Part shown: positions 1-5,834 of the stretch, piece after piece
Position numbering within the stretch: position 1 is the first letter of the stretch
Layout: each line of letters begins with the position of its first letter
NCBI GenBank assembly: GCA_903903765.1
Contig: CAIVAH010000090.1
Location: 1-7,929, forward strand
Origin: an uncultured Methylococcaceae bacterium
GTDB taxonomy: Bacteria > Pseudomonadota > Gammaproteobacteria > Methylococcales > Methylomonadaceae
Direction of reading: 5' to 3'
DNA length: 7,929 bases
The notes under the pieces: generated by a model
Database searches by the model: none
Told to the model about the DNA's origin: nothing
Seen by the model: only the letters and a program-made list of their open reading frames with translations
Translations under genes and position numbers: made by a program

Positions 1-110
1 AAATAACTAAAAATGCCATTCCCCTGTGTCGGCGCTGAACCTGTTATCGTGGCAGGTGTTGCACCACTACATATACTTTGAGGTTGTGATATCACATTGT
101 TTTGTATACC
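1..110 (-). CDS. Partial adhesin-like Ig/PKD-type repeat frame (Bacteroidota-like), possibly foreign or chimeric
   Basis: On the minus strand, the frame with codons at 108-110, 105-107 and so on down to the left edge reads NNVISQPQSICSGATPA and then TITGSAPTQGNGIFSY without a stop. This resembles the TICSG..PA..TG..PTGGNG.Y.Y repeats of very large secreted Bacteroidota proteins (Ig-like or PKD-like repeats of adhesins with gliding-type C-terminal domains). The similarity fades upstream of about position 105-110. There the same frame merely continues antisense to the SPOR gene until a stop near 222-224. No start codon or ribosome site fits, so if real this is an internal fragment. The plus strand here has stops in all three frames or no recognisable product. 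The assignment rests on recalled motif resemblance only. A chimeric contig end is a serious alternative. Confidence 0.35.
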
Positions 111-465
111 TGAAAAAACAGTAAAAAAAGATATTCCAGTGCCAATTAAGCCTATTGCAAAAAAGGTAACGACTGTCACAACTGCTGAAAACCATGATGT
201 TAAAGTACCACCAAAAAAAGACTATTTTCCTGAAGCATGGGTTGTGAATGTCATTGCGTTTAAAAATGAAACTGAAGCAAAAATGCGTTCGGTTAAATTA
301 ATCTCTCAGGGGATTCCCGTTAAAATTACTGCATTTCACACCAATAATGGTAATTGGTATCAACTTAAAGTGGAAGGTTTTAAAACTCGCGAAAATGCTC
401 AGTCTTATGCCAATAAATTAAAAAAATCCATTAATCTAAATACTATTTCGGTCGGCGCTAATTAA
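97..465 (+). CDS. SPOR-domain protein, N-terminus uncertain or truncated
   Basis: The C-terminal part (about residues 46-119 of this reading) is a SPOR domain: EAWVVNVIAFKNETEAK, then a GIPVKIT strand, NGNWYQLKVEGF and a helix TRENAQSYANKLKK. SPOR domains (PF05036) bind denuded septal peptidoglycan in the periplasm, and such proteins usually have an N-terminal membrane anchor. Here the anchor is missing. The frame is closed by TGA at 79-81, the only starts before the domain are TTG at 97 or GTG at 139 and 241, none with a good Shine-Dalgarno, and the first in-frame ATG falls inside the domain. The region before it is Lys/Pro/Val-rich, like the periplasmic linker of SPOR proteins, so an upstream anchor was probably lost at the junction near 100-110. 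The stop codon overlaps the next gene's ATG by one base (TAATG), implying translational coupling with the kinase. SPOR call sure, start not. Confidence 0.75.
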   Translation: MFCIPEKTVKKDIPVPIKPIAKKVTTVTTAENHDVKVPPKKDYFPEAWVVNVIAFKNETEAKMRSVKLISQGIPVKITAFHTNNGNWYQLKVEGFKTRENAQSYANKLKKSINLNTISVGAN

Positions 466-1838
466 TGCTTTCACATATCGATCCAAAATCACAAGTTTCT
501 GTTCGTCAGAACCTTAAATGGTTATTTATACTTAGAAACTTAATGATATTTTGTGAGGTAATACTCATCTTGTTAACGATTCACGGATTAGGTATACGTT
601 TGCCTGAGCAACAATTATGGCTGGTTGTTTTATCTGCTGGGGCTGTTAATGTCTACACATCTATGCGAATGCAATCGGATGAAGTTGTTTCTGAGCTCGA
701 AATTTTTTCGCAAATTTGTATTGATGTATTTGCCATCACAGCCTTACTGTATCTAACGGGTGGGGCATCAAATCCTATTACTTGGGTATTCTTATTGCCT
801 GTCATTATTACCGCAATTATGTTACCGCAAGCTTATGCTTGGTACATGGTGATAATGACTACTTCTTTATACACTATGTTAATCGCGTTTAATGTGCCAT
901 TACCATCTGTTGAGCCTCATATCCCTGACCCATCAATGCTGATGACGAATATGGAAAATTATCAGATGCTTCAGCATATGCACGAAATGAACGATAAAAG
1001 TTATTTTAGTTTGCATATGTTTGGTATGTGGTTTGGTTTTGTGTTTAGTGCAGGTTTAGTTGGTTTTTTTGTGGTCGAATTGGCAAGAACCTTACGTGTT
1101 CAAGAAAGGAGTTTGTCTAAGGCGAGGGAAAATGCCTTGCGTGATGAAAGAGTCGTGGCTTTGGGAACCTTAGCGGCGAGTGCAGCTCATGATATGGGTA
1201 CGCCTTTAGGTACTATTGCCATTGTTTCTCATGAGTTAGAACAAGACTATCCTAGTCATCGTTACCCTGAGTTGTTCGATAAGATGAGAATCATTCAAGA
1301 TCAGCTAACTAGATGTAAAGAAGCATTGTCAGTTATGTCAGCATCAGCGGGTGAAATGCGAGCCGAATCAGGTGGTGTTATTGGTTTAATTGATTATTTG
1401 GAAGATGTTATTAGACAATGGCGTACCCATATGCCTGGTGTTAAACTTAATTATTTTATAGAACCTGACGTAGCTGTTGACGCAAAAATAATCGCGGAGC
1501 TAACGTTGACGCATTCACTGATTAATATTTTAAATAATGCTGGAGAGGCATCACCATCCGAGCTTGGCATTGAATTACATGCAAGATGGGATTTAGATTT
1601 TATCACTATTAAAATACGTGATTTTGGACCTGGCTTTCCGCAAGATATTGTTGAGTCTGGAGGTAAGCAACCTGTTGTTAGTAAAAAGCGCGGTTTAGGT
1701 GTTGGCTTATTTTTGACTTATTCAACAATCAGTCGTCTGGGGGGTGTTATTAAGCTTTTTAATGGAGAGTCAGGAGGCGCGGTTGTTGAAATTACTTTAC
1801 CCTTATTGAATACAGAGGTAATAAATGACGGTTATTGA
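465..1838 (+). CDS. regB: RegB/PrrB/RoxS-family redox sensor histidine kinase
   Basis: Inner-membrane sensor kinase that in characterised relatives monitors the redox state of the respiratory chain and quinone pool and phosphorylates RegA. The N-terminal half is hydrophobic with about six membrane segments (roughly residues 17-40, 50-68, 80-97, 105-121, 124-143, 184-206). The short periplasmic or loop motif GGASNP at 99-104 matches the RegB ubiquinone-site motif GGxxNP(F), here followed by Ile. The dimerisation/H-box is at 233-249 with phospho-acceptor His242 (AAHDMGTPL; RegB usually has HELGTPL). Cys284 in QLTRCKEAL aligns with the redox-active cysteine of RegB. The ATPase domain shows an N-box (NILNNAGEAS, 354-363), G1 (DFGPG, 386-390) and G2 (KRGLGVGLFL, 408-417). 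Length 457 aa is normal for the family. It starts inside the SPOR stop codon and overlaps the response-regulator gene by 14 bases, so the three are one operon. Confidence 0.92.
   Translation: MLSHIDPKSQVSVRQNLKWLFILRNLMIFCEVILILLTIHGLGIRLPEQQLWLVVLSAGAVNVYTSMRMQSDEVVSELEIFSQICIDVFAITALLYLTGGASNPITWVFLLPVIITAIMLPQAYAWYMVIMTTSLYTMLIAFNVPLPSVEPHIPDPSMLMTNMENYQMLQHMHEMNDKSYFSLHMFGMWFGFVFSAGLVGFFVVELARTLRVQERSLSKARENALRDERVVALGTLAASAAHDMGTPLGTIAIVSHELEQDYPSHRYPELFDKMRIIQDQLTRCKEALSVMSASAGEMRAESGGVIGLIDYLEDVIRQWRTHMPGVKLNYFIEPDVAVDAKIIAELTLTHSLINILNNAGEASPSELGIELHARWDLDFITIKIRDFGPGFPQDIVESGGKQPVVSKKRGLGVGLFLTYSTISRLGGVIKLFNGESGGAVVEITLPLLNTEVINDGY
1815..1819 (+). promoter_or_regulatory. Ribosome binding site of regA inside regB
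   Basis: GAGGT lies five bases before the regA ATG at 1825 and within the last codons of regB. It decides the start, because it makes the 14-base overlap of the two frames the natural reading and points to coupled translation of kinase and regulator. Confidence 0.65.
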
Positions 1839-2373
1839 TGATGATAATCCTAGGCTTCTGCTAGTCGATGATGATGAAACATTTTGCAGTGTATTAAAAT
1901 CAGCCTTAGAAAAAAGGTCTTATGACGTTATTGTGGCTAATAATGTTAAAGACGGCATTTATCAAGCAGAAAAAAACATTCCAGAATACGCGGTTATTGA
2001 TTTACGTATTGGTCATGATTCTGGACTTGAATTAGTAAAAAAGTTAATTAGCTTAGATGATAATACTCAGATAGTTATGTTGACTGGTTTTGCTAGTATC
2101 GCCACAGCCGTTGAAGCTATTAAATTAGGTGCCGTGCATTATTTAACTAAACCGGCTAATGCAGATGAAATTGTCAGTGCGTTACACAAAAATGTCGGGG
2201 ATACTTCGGTTGAAATTAGTGAAAATCCGCTTTCTGTAAAGCGCTTGGAGTGGGAGCATTTACAAAAGGTTTTAATGCAACATGATGGTAACATTTCAAG
2301 CGCGGCGCGGGCGTTAAATATGCATAGGCGCACATTACAAAGAAAGTTAGATAAAAAGCCCGTTAGAGAATAA
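1825..2373 (+). CDS. regA: RegA/PrrA/RoxR-family response regulator
   Basis: Cytoplasmic partner of the upstream kinase, a global redox regulator in relatives (respiration, carbon and nitrogen fixation, hydrogenase). The receiver domain spans about residues 10-125, with acid pocket Asp15/Asp16, phospho-acceptor Asp59 (AVIDLR), switch residue Thr87 (MLTGF) and Lys109 (LTKPAN). A short linker leads to a Fis-type helix-turn-helix at about 140-178: LEWEHLQKVL, then NISSAARALNMHRRTLQRKL, the nearly invariant RegA recognition region. At 182 aa it has the full RegA length and lacks a sigma54-interaction domain. ATG at 1825 is preceded by GAGGT at 1815-1819, five bases upstream, and lies within the 3' end of the kinase gene. 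The DNA-binding targets cannot be told from this window. Confidence 0.94.
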   Translation: MTVIDDDNPRLLLVDDDETFCSVLKSALEKRSYDVIVANNVKDGIYQAEKNIPEYAVIDLRIGHDSGLELVKKLISLDDNTQIVMLTGFASIATAVEAIKLGAVHYLTKPANADEIVSALHKNVGDTSVEISENPLSVKRLEWEHLQKVLMQHDGNISSAARALNMHRRTLQRKLDKKPVRE

Positions 2374-2376
2374 GCG

Positions 2377-3024
2377 ATGTTTTCAAAGGAAATATTTAAC
2401 GAGGATTGTCGAGAATGTTCGCGCTTAGCGAATTATTTGACTGAAGTTAAACGCCAATATCCGCACTATTATTGCCGTCCCGTGGCTCCCTTTGGTGATA
2501 ACTCTCCTAAGTTATTAATTGTTGGTCTAGCGCCGGGCCTGCATGGTGCAAATGCAACTGCACGTCCGTTTACGCAAGATTTTGCGGGTATTTTGCTTTA
2601 TGAGGCGCTTTATGAGTTTGGTTTTAGTAATCAAATAAAATCAGAATCGTTGCAGGATGGACTTATCCTTCAGGGCTGTCGAATTACTAATGCCGTTAAA
2701 TGTTTGCCGCCACAAAATAAGCCGACTGGATCTGAAATAAGTCAATGCAACCATTATTTAGCCGCTGAAATAAGTGGTTTAGCAGAGCAGTCAGTTATTT
2801 TAGCCCTAGGTTCTATAGCCCATGTAGCGGTATTAAAAACGTTAGGTTTAAAACAAATTTCTGCAAAATTTGCTCATAATACCTGTCACAAGCTTTCCAG
2901 TAGACTTACTTTAGTAGACTCTTATCATACGAGTCGTTATAACCTGCAAACAAATCGTTTAACTAAAGAAATGTTTACAGATGTTTTTATAACTATTAAT
3001 AATATTCTTCAGCAATCAAGTTGA
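2377..3024 (+). CDS. Uracil-DNA glycosylase, family 5 (UDGb-like), 4Fe-4S
   Basis: Base-excision repair enzyme that removes uracil (and often other deaminated bases in family 5) from DNA. The active-site motif GLAPGLHGANATARPF at residues 50-65 matches the UDGb motif GLAPxxHGxNxTGRxF, which lacks the catalytic acid of family 1. The C-terminal motif is SYHTSRYNLQTNRLT (182-196), where families 4 and 5 usually have HPS. His184 is kept and Pro is replaced by Thr. Four cysteines, Cys11 and Cys14 (CREC) plus Cys109 (NAVKCLPP) and Cys124, are spaced as expected for the iron-sulfur cluster ligands. At 215 aa it is a usual size. The ATG is three bases after the regA stop, so it is probably the last gene of the SPOR-regB-regA operon. 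Family 4 is an alternative, but HGAN favours family 5. Confidence 0.88.
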   Translation: MFSKEIFNEDCRECSRLANYLTEVKRQYPHYYCRPVAPFGDNSPKLLIVGLAPGLHGANATARPFTQDFAGILLYEALYEFGFSNQIKSESLQDGLILQGCRITNAVKCLPPQNKPTGSEISQCNHYLAAEISGLAEQSVILALGSIAHVAVLKTLGLKQISAKFAHNTCHKLSSRLTLVDSYHTSRYNLQTNRLTKEMFTDVFITINNILQQSS

Positions 3025-3192
3025 ATATTAATAAGTTGATGCATACAGAACGATAGCTTCAAACGTGAAAAGTCTGTAGCTAATTGTATTGATAGTATGC
3101 TATAAAGATAACGTCAGTTCTGATTCGCTGTTTAATTTTCTAAGCCCTTCTTAGCTTTCTTCATACAAAATCCTTACTTGTCTTGTACTAAC

Positions 3193-3205
3193 GTTATTTA
3201 ATAAC
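3193..3205. promoter_or_regulatory. Palindrome upstream of the pilin gene (possible operator)
   Basis: GTTATTTAATAAC is a perfect inverted repeat (6-base arms, one central base) in the 225-base gap before the pilin, about 45 bases before its ATG. I found no convincing sigma70 pair or sigma54 (GG-N10-GC) element in the gap. TTGTAC at 3183-3188 and TATAGT at 3210-3215 are 21 bases apart, too far for a good promoter. AT-rich palindromes arise by chance, so a regulatory role is only a suggestion. Confidence 0.2.
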
Positions 3206-3249
3206 TAGGTATAGTGCGCAATTTATTACAAATAAAATAGGAAATATCG

Positions 3250-3726
3250 ATGTTATATATACACAAGAAGGCAATCGCACGTGGTTTTACTTTAATCGAA
3301 CTGATGATTGTGGTGGCAATAATAGGTATTTTGGCGGCTGTGGCAATTCCTGCTTATCAAGATTATACAATTAAAGCTAAGTTAACCGAAGCAATCAGTT
3401 TAGCAAGTCCGGCGATGACAGCGATTGGGGTTGCCTGTAGTGAAGGGACGTTAGGAAATCCATCTAACAATAATGCCACTTTAGGGATTGGCGTTGCAAC
3501 AGCAATTTCAGGCAAATATACCACATCAGTTACGGCGGTAGGAACGGCAACGGGCACTCCTATCGTTATGGCCGGTACAGTGACAATTGTTTTAAAAGCT
3601 ATAGGCTCAGGTATCTCGGCTGGCGATTCAATTATTTATACAGCAACTTGTAACACCGATTCAGGTACGGCATGGACAGTTTCTGGTACAGGCACTAATA
3701 TTGCCAAATATTTACCTAAGGTTTAA
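3250..3726 (+). CDS. pilA: Type IV major pilin (PilA-like)
   Basis: Prepilin of the type IVa pilus, processed and N-methylated by PilD and assembled in the inner membrane for twitching, adhesion or DNA uptake. The short 12-residue leader ends in Gly12 (KAIARG) before [20 protein letters not shown], with Glu at +5 of the mature protein and the long hydrophobic helix continuing into [18 protein letters not shown] at 3239-3244, five bases before the ATG, supports the start. The globular part ends with NIAKYLPKV, like the KYLP end of many PilA proteins. However, the two cysteines (Cys63 in GVACSEG, Cys134 in TATCNTD) are not in the usual pair framing the C-terminal D-region. The usual Cys after the conserved Trp is Val143, and the final Cys is absent. 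It stands alone, with no other pilus gene nearby. Major versus minor pilin cannot be decided with certainty, but length (158 aa) and composition favour a major one. Confidence 0.93.
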   Translation: MLYIHKKAIARGFTLIELMIVVAIIGILAAVAIPAYQDYTIKAKLTEAISLASPAMTAIGVACSEGTLGNPSNNNATLGIGVATAISGKYTTSVTAVGTATGTPIVMAGTVTIVLKAIGSGISAGDSIIYTATCNTDSGTAWTVSGTGTNIAKYLPKV

Positions 3727-3776
3727 TTTAAAATCTGAAAAATATTCAATAATAAAAGAACTATTTAAGGGCCGTA

Positions 3777-3805
3777 TTGTCTATTCTGTGGAGTTTATAT
3801 ATGAT
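3777..3805 (+). promoter_or_regulatory. Sigma70-like promoter for the envelope gene cluster
   Basis: TTGTCT (3777-3782) and TATGAT (3800-3805) are separated by 17 bases, with 4/6 and 5/6 matches to the -35 and -10 consensus. Transcription would start near 3812 and leave a short leader with the ribosome site AGAGG at 3822-3826 ahead of the ATG at 3835. No hairpin terminator is visible between the pilin stop and this promoter. Confidence 0.45.
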
Positions 3806-3834
3806 AATAAGGTATTTATAAAGAGGTTATTAGT

Positions 3835-4290
3835 ATGATGGGTTTTAAATTGTTGTGCCGACTATTAATCGCAAGCAGTTTTTTAAGTAGCTATGACCTC
3901 TATGCGGATAGAGGTGAATATCATGGTGGTGGGCATCATGGCGGGGGCGGTCATCATCATCACCATCATGGAAATGGTGCTTTTCTAGGCGGGGTAGGTA
4001 TCGGCTATAGTTTAGGTTATGGTTATGGGGCTTATGATTATTATCCATATACTTATCGACCTTATGTCGTTCCCCCTACGGTAGTTACTGTCCCAGTTCC
4101 AGTCACGCCACCCATTTATATTCAACAAAGTGCTCCCGCTCCAACTCAGGTTGCTAAACAATATCCACCCGGATATTGGTATCATTGTAGTAATCCCGAG
4201 GGTTATTATCCTTACGTGAAAGATTGTCCCAACGGATGGCAACAAGTTGAACCGAGTCCTGCTAATCAAAATCAAGGTAATAATAGATGA
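3835..4290 (+). CDS. Secreted Gly/His/Tyr-rich protein with YPPGYWYxC-CPxGW motif
   Basis: No function is known to me. A signal peptide is evident (MMGFKLLCRLLIASSFL, probable cut after LYA, residue 24). A Gly/His-rich stretch follows with His at 30, 34, 35 and a run of six at 40-45, suited to binding metal ions such as Ni, Cu or Zn, though this is inference. A Gly/Tyr-rich part (50-77) and a Pro/Val-rich linker (78-106) lead to the C-terminal motif YPPGYWYHC (110-118) and YYPYVKDCPNGWQQV (124-138). This motif recurs at the end of many uncharacterised proteobacterial envelope proteins, and its two cysteines (118, 131) may form a disulfide. ATG 3835 is eight bases after AGAGG; ATG 3838 is an alternative. 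The stop overlaps the next gene's ATG (ATGA), so the two are translated together. The His run uses mixed CAT/CAC codons inside a natural gene and is not a cloning tag. Confidence 0.8.
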   Translation: MMGFKLLCRLLIASSFLSSYDLYADRGEYHGGGHHGGGGHHHHHHGNGAFLGGVGIGYSLGYGYGAYDYYPYTYRPYVVPPTVVTVPVPVTPPIYIQQSAPAPTQVAKQYPPGYWYHCSNPEGYYPYVKDCPNGWQQVEPSPANQNQGNNR

Positions 4291-4844
4291 TAGTTATGCG
4301 TCAATATTTTTTAATTTTTCTTATCGCATTATTAACAGCATGCGCAAGTTTACCTAATGCACCTTCAGTTTTAGTTTTACCGGGTACCGGTTTGTCATTT
4401 GATCAATTTCGAAATGATGATGCGGTTTGTAGACAATATGCTTTATTTCAAGTGGGTGGAGTAGGGCAGTCAAATCCAGCTATTAATAGTAATACCCTGA
4501 TAGGGGCTGGGGTGGGTACTGCTGTCGGTGCATTGACGGGCGCAGCAATTGGTGGAGGTACCGGGGCCGCGATTGGTGCGGGTAGTGGTTTAGTCGCCGG
4601 GGGGGCATTGGGTGCTAGTTCGGTTAATTACCCTAGTTATGCAGATCAACAACTTTATGATTCAGCTTATATTCAATGTATGTATGCAAAAGGTCATCAA
4701 GTGCCTGTATCGGGCCAATTTTCTGGCTCAACAGCACAAACTGCACCGGTTCAGACGCCTGTGCCACCGCCACCACCCGCATCTTCTAAGCCAATCCCAC
4801 CTCCGCCAGCGGGTAATCCGCCGCCACCTCCACCGATGAAGTAA
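4287..4844 (+). CDS. Glycine-zipper lipoprotein with proline-rich C-terminal tail
   Basis: Signal peptide type II with lipobox LTAC and lipidated Cys19 (LIALLTAC), so it is probably anchored in the outer membrane. After residues SFDQFRNDDAVCRQYA comes a glycine zipper (about 71-110, pattern IGAGVGTAVGAL.GAAIGGG) of the kind found in YMGG-like/17-kDa-antigen families, likely a membrane-inserting helical hairpin. The segment AYIQCMYAKGHQVPV (127-141) follows; Cys48 and Cys131 are probably a conserved pair. The tail from 154 is almost only Pro, Ala and Ser, with runs of five, four and six prolines, perhaps a spacer reaching the peptidoglycan. The start at 4287 is nine bases after AAGG and gives the 4-base overlap with the upstream gene. 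ATG at 4296 would be 18 bases away and is less likely. Exact role unknown. Confidence 0.85.
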   Translation: MIVMRQYFLIFLIALLTACASLPNAPSVLVLPGTGLSFDQFRNDDAVCRQYALFQVGGVGQSNPAINSNTLIGAGVGTAVGALTGAAIGGGTGAAIGAGSGLVAGGALGASSVNYPSYADQQLYDSAYIQCMYAKGHQVPVSGQFSGSTAQTAPVQTPVPPPPPASSKPIPPPPAGNPPPPPPMK

Positions 4845-4872
4845 TTTGTATCAATTATTATTGCTTTTGTAA

Positions 4873-5820
4873 ATGATGGATTTTAAGAAGATTAGTTCGT
4901 TAATGATAGCAGTTCTCTTATCCGCCTGTAGTTCAACAGATAATTATTGTACATCGGCTAATATAGAACAATTGTTTCAAAGATATTTATCAGAACAAAT
5001 TGCATTAATGGCTACAAATAATGTAATAGCTAAAGAGGTACAGGCGTCAACGTTAATTGAGACTAAGGTCAAGGAAGTTTTGGCCTTGGTAGATATTGAT
5101 ATTGAGGATGTTAAAATACTTAATAAAGATACTTCAAAACGCATGGGGCAATGTACAGCTAAATTAAAAATTTCTGTACCTCCACCGTTGTTAGACGCCG
5201 TAAGCGACAATAGGGTTAAGAGTAAACAAAGCCCATTAAATCAATATGCTAAGGAGCTCGGTCTAGATAATAAAGAAAATGTTTTCATACAACAGATAAA
5301 TTATGTTGTTAACATTCAGGTTAATCCTAAAGATACACTGGTTAAGTTTGATAGTTATGCTTGGGAGCATTTATTTGAAAATATACTTAATGTATATATG
5401 GATAAACCTTTAGTAGTTAATGTAGAACCCGTTTTAGTGACGCCGACACCTTTATCTTCAGTGGCTCAACAGTCAGCGGAATCAGAAATAATCCCAGAAG
5501 AATCAGTGGATATAGGGCTAGATAATAAAGCTCAATTAGTTGTGCCTAGTTTTGATTGTCATAAAGCGGTAACACCAACTGATAAAACTATTTGTGCTAC
5601 TACCGCATTGGCCTCTTTAGATGTTAAAAATATGACACTTTATAAACAGGCCAAATTAATTGATATAGAGAAGACTAAATTAATTTGGCGTGAGTCTATA
5701 AAGTACAAATATGCCTGCGGTACTGAAATTAACTGTATTCGTCAGATTTATGAAAAAACTATTGCACTTTACAGTTGCGTTATTAAAAATGCTAGTTGTC
5801 AAAATGATACTGAATTTTAG
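4873..5820 (+). CDS. Lipoprotein with C-terminal LprI-like (DUF1311) domain
   Basis: A lipobox LSAC with Cys19 (MIAVLLSACSS) marks a lipoprotein. Residues 24-180 form a mixed alpha/beta region I do not recognise (STLIETKVKEVL, MGQCTAKLKISVPPPLL, INYVVNIQVNPKDTLVKF). It reads like a ligand-binding or NTF2-like fold, but that is a guess. A Pro/Ser/Glu-rich linker (185-222) precedes the C-terminal domain (about 226-302), SFDCHKAVTPTDKTIC, ALASLDVKNMTLYKQA and ACGTEINCIRQIYEKTI. This fits the LprI/DUF1311 pattern (F-C-A-K-A...IC...L..LD..L...Y and a later Cys pair), known from lysozyme inhibitors. Key cysteines are 229, 241, 282 and 288; 302 and 309 are extra. The gene starts 28 bases after the glycine-zipper gene without an evident Shine-Dalgarno, so ATG 4873 or 4876 is uncertain. 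Lysozyme inhibition is inference. Confidence 0.78.
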   Translation: MMDFKKISSLMIAVLLSACSSTDNYCTSANIEQLFQRYLSEQIALMATNNVIAKEVQASTLIETKVKEVLALVDIDIEDVKILNKDTSKRMGQCTAKLKISVPPPLLDAVSDNRVKSKQSPLNQYAKELGLDNKENVFIQQINYVVNIQVNPKDTLVKFDSYAWEHLFENILNVYMDKPLVVNVEPVLVTPTPLSSVAQQSAESEIIPEESVDIGLDNKAQLVVPSFDCHKAVTPTDKTICATTALASLDVKNMTLYKQAKLIDIEKTKLIWRESIKYKYACGTEINCIRQIYEKTIALYSCVIKNASCQNDTEF

Positions 5821-5834
5821 TTAACATTTAGTAT
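5807..5834. terminator. Weak inverted repeat across a zero-gap convergent gene junction
   Basis: ATACTGAAT (5807-5815) and ATTTAGTAT (5826-5834) pair over nine positions, with one G:T wobble in the plus-strand transcript, around a 10-base loop that holds both stop codons. It lies exactly where the plus-strand lipoprotein gene (stop 5818-5820) meets the minus-strand Sel1 gene (stop at 5821-5823). It could serve as a bidirectional terminator hairpin, but it is AT-rich and lacks a clear U tract. Confidence 0.25.

Noticed and set aside
2139..2333. Minus-strand ORF inside regA
   Set aside because: It lies antisense to the Fis-type helix-turn-helix region of a well-supported gene and shows no family features.
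3127..3156. CTAAG-CCCTT-CTTAG hairpin as terminator of the UDG operon
   Set aside because: Only a 5-bp AT-rich stem with no continuous T tract; too weak to call.
3025..3249. Sigma54 promoter before the pilin, as seen for pilA in some gammaproteobacteria
   Set aside because: No GG-N10-GC pair with TGGCAC/TTGC context could be found in this gap, and no well-spaced sigma70 pair either.
3363..3557. Minus-strand ORF inside the pilin gene
   Set aside because: Antisense shadow of the low-complexity Ala/Thr/Val-rich pilin sequence.
3952..3969. Run of six His codons as a cloning-tag trace
   Set aside because: It sits inside a natural Gly/His-rich segment with mixed CAT/CAC codons and no vector sequence around it.
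3845..4275. Two minus-strand ORFs with His/Asp-rich or Ile/Ser-rich translations
   Set aside because: Both are antisense to the repetitive Gly/His/Tyr-rich gene, whose signal peptide and cysteine motif mark the plus frame as coding.
4612..4839. Plus-strand ORF in another frame over the proline-rich tail
   Set aside because: Its His/Arg/Leu-rich product is the frame-shifted reading of CCN proline codons; no ribosome site.
4977..5210. Minus-strand ORF inside the LprI-like lipoprotein gene
   Set aside because: Antisense to the unrecognised N-terminal domain; no ribosome site and no family features.
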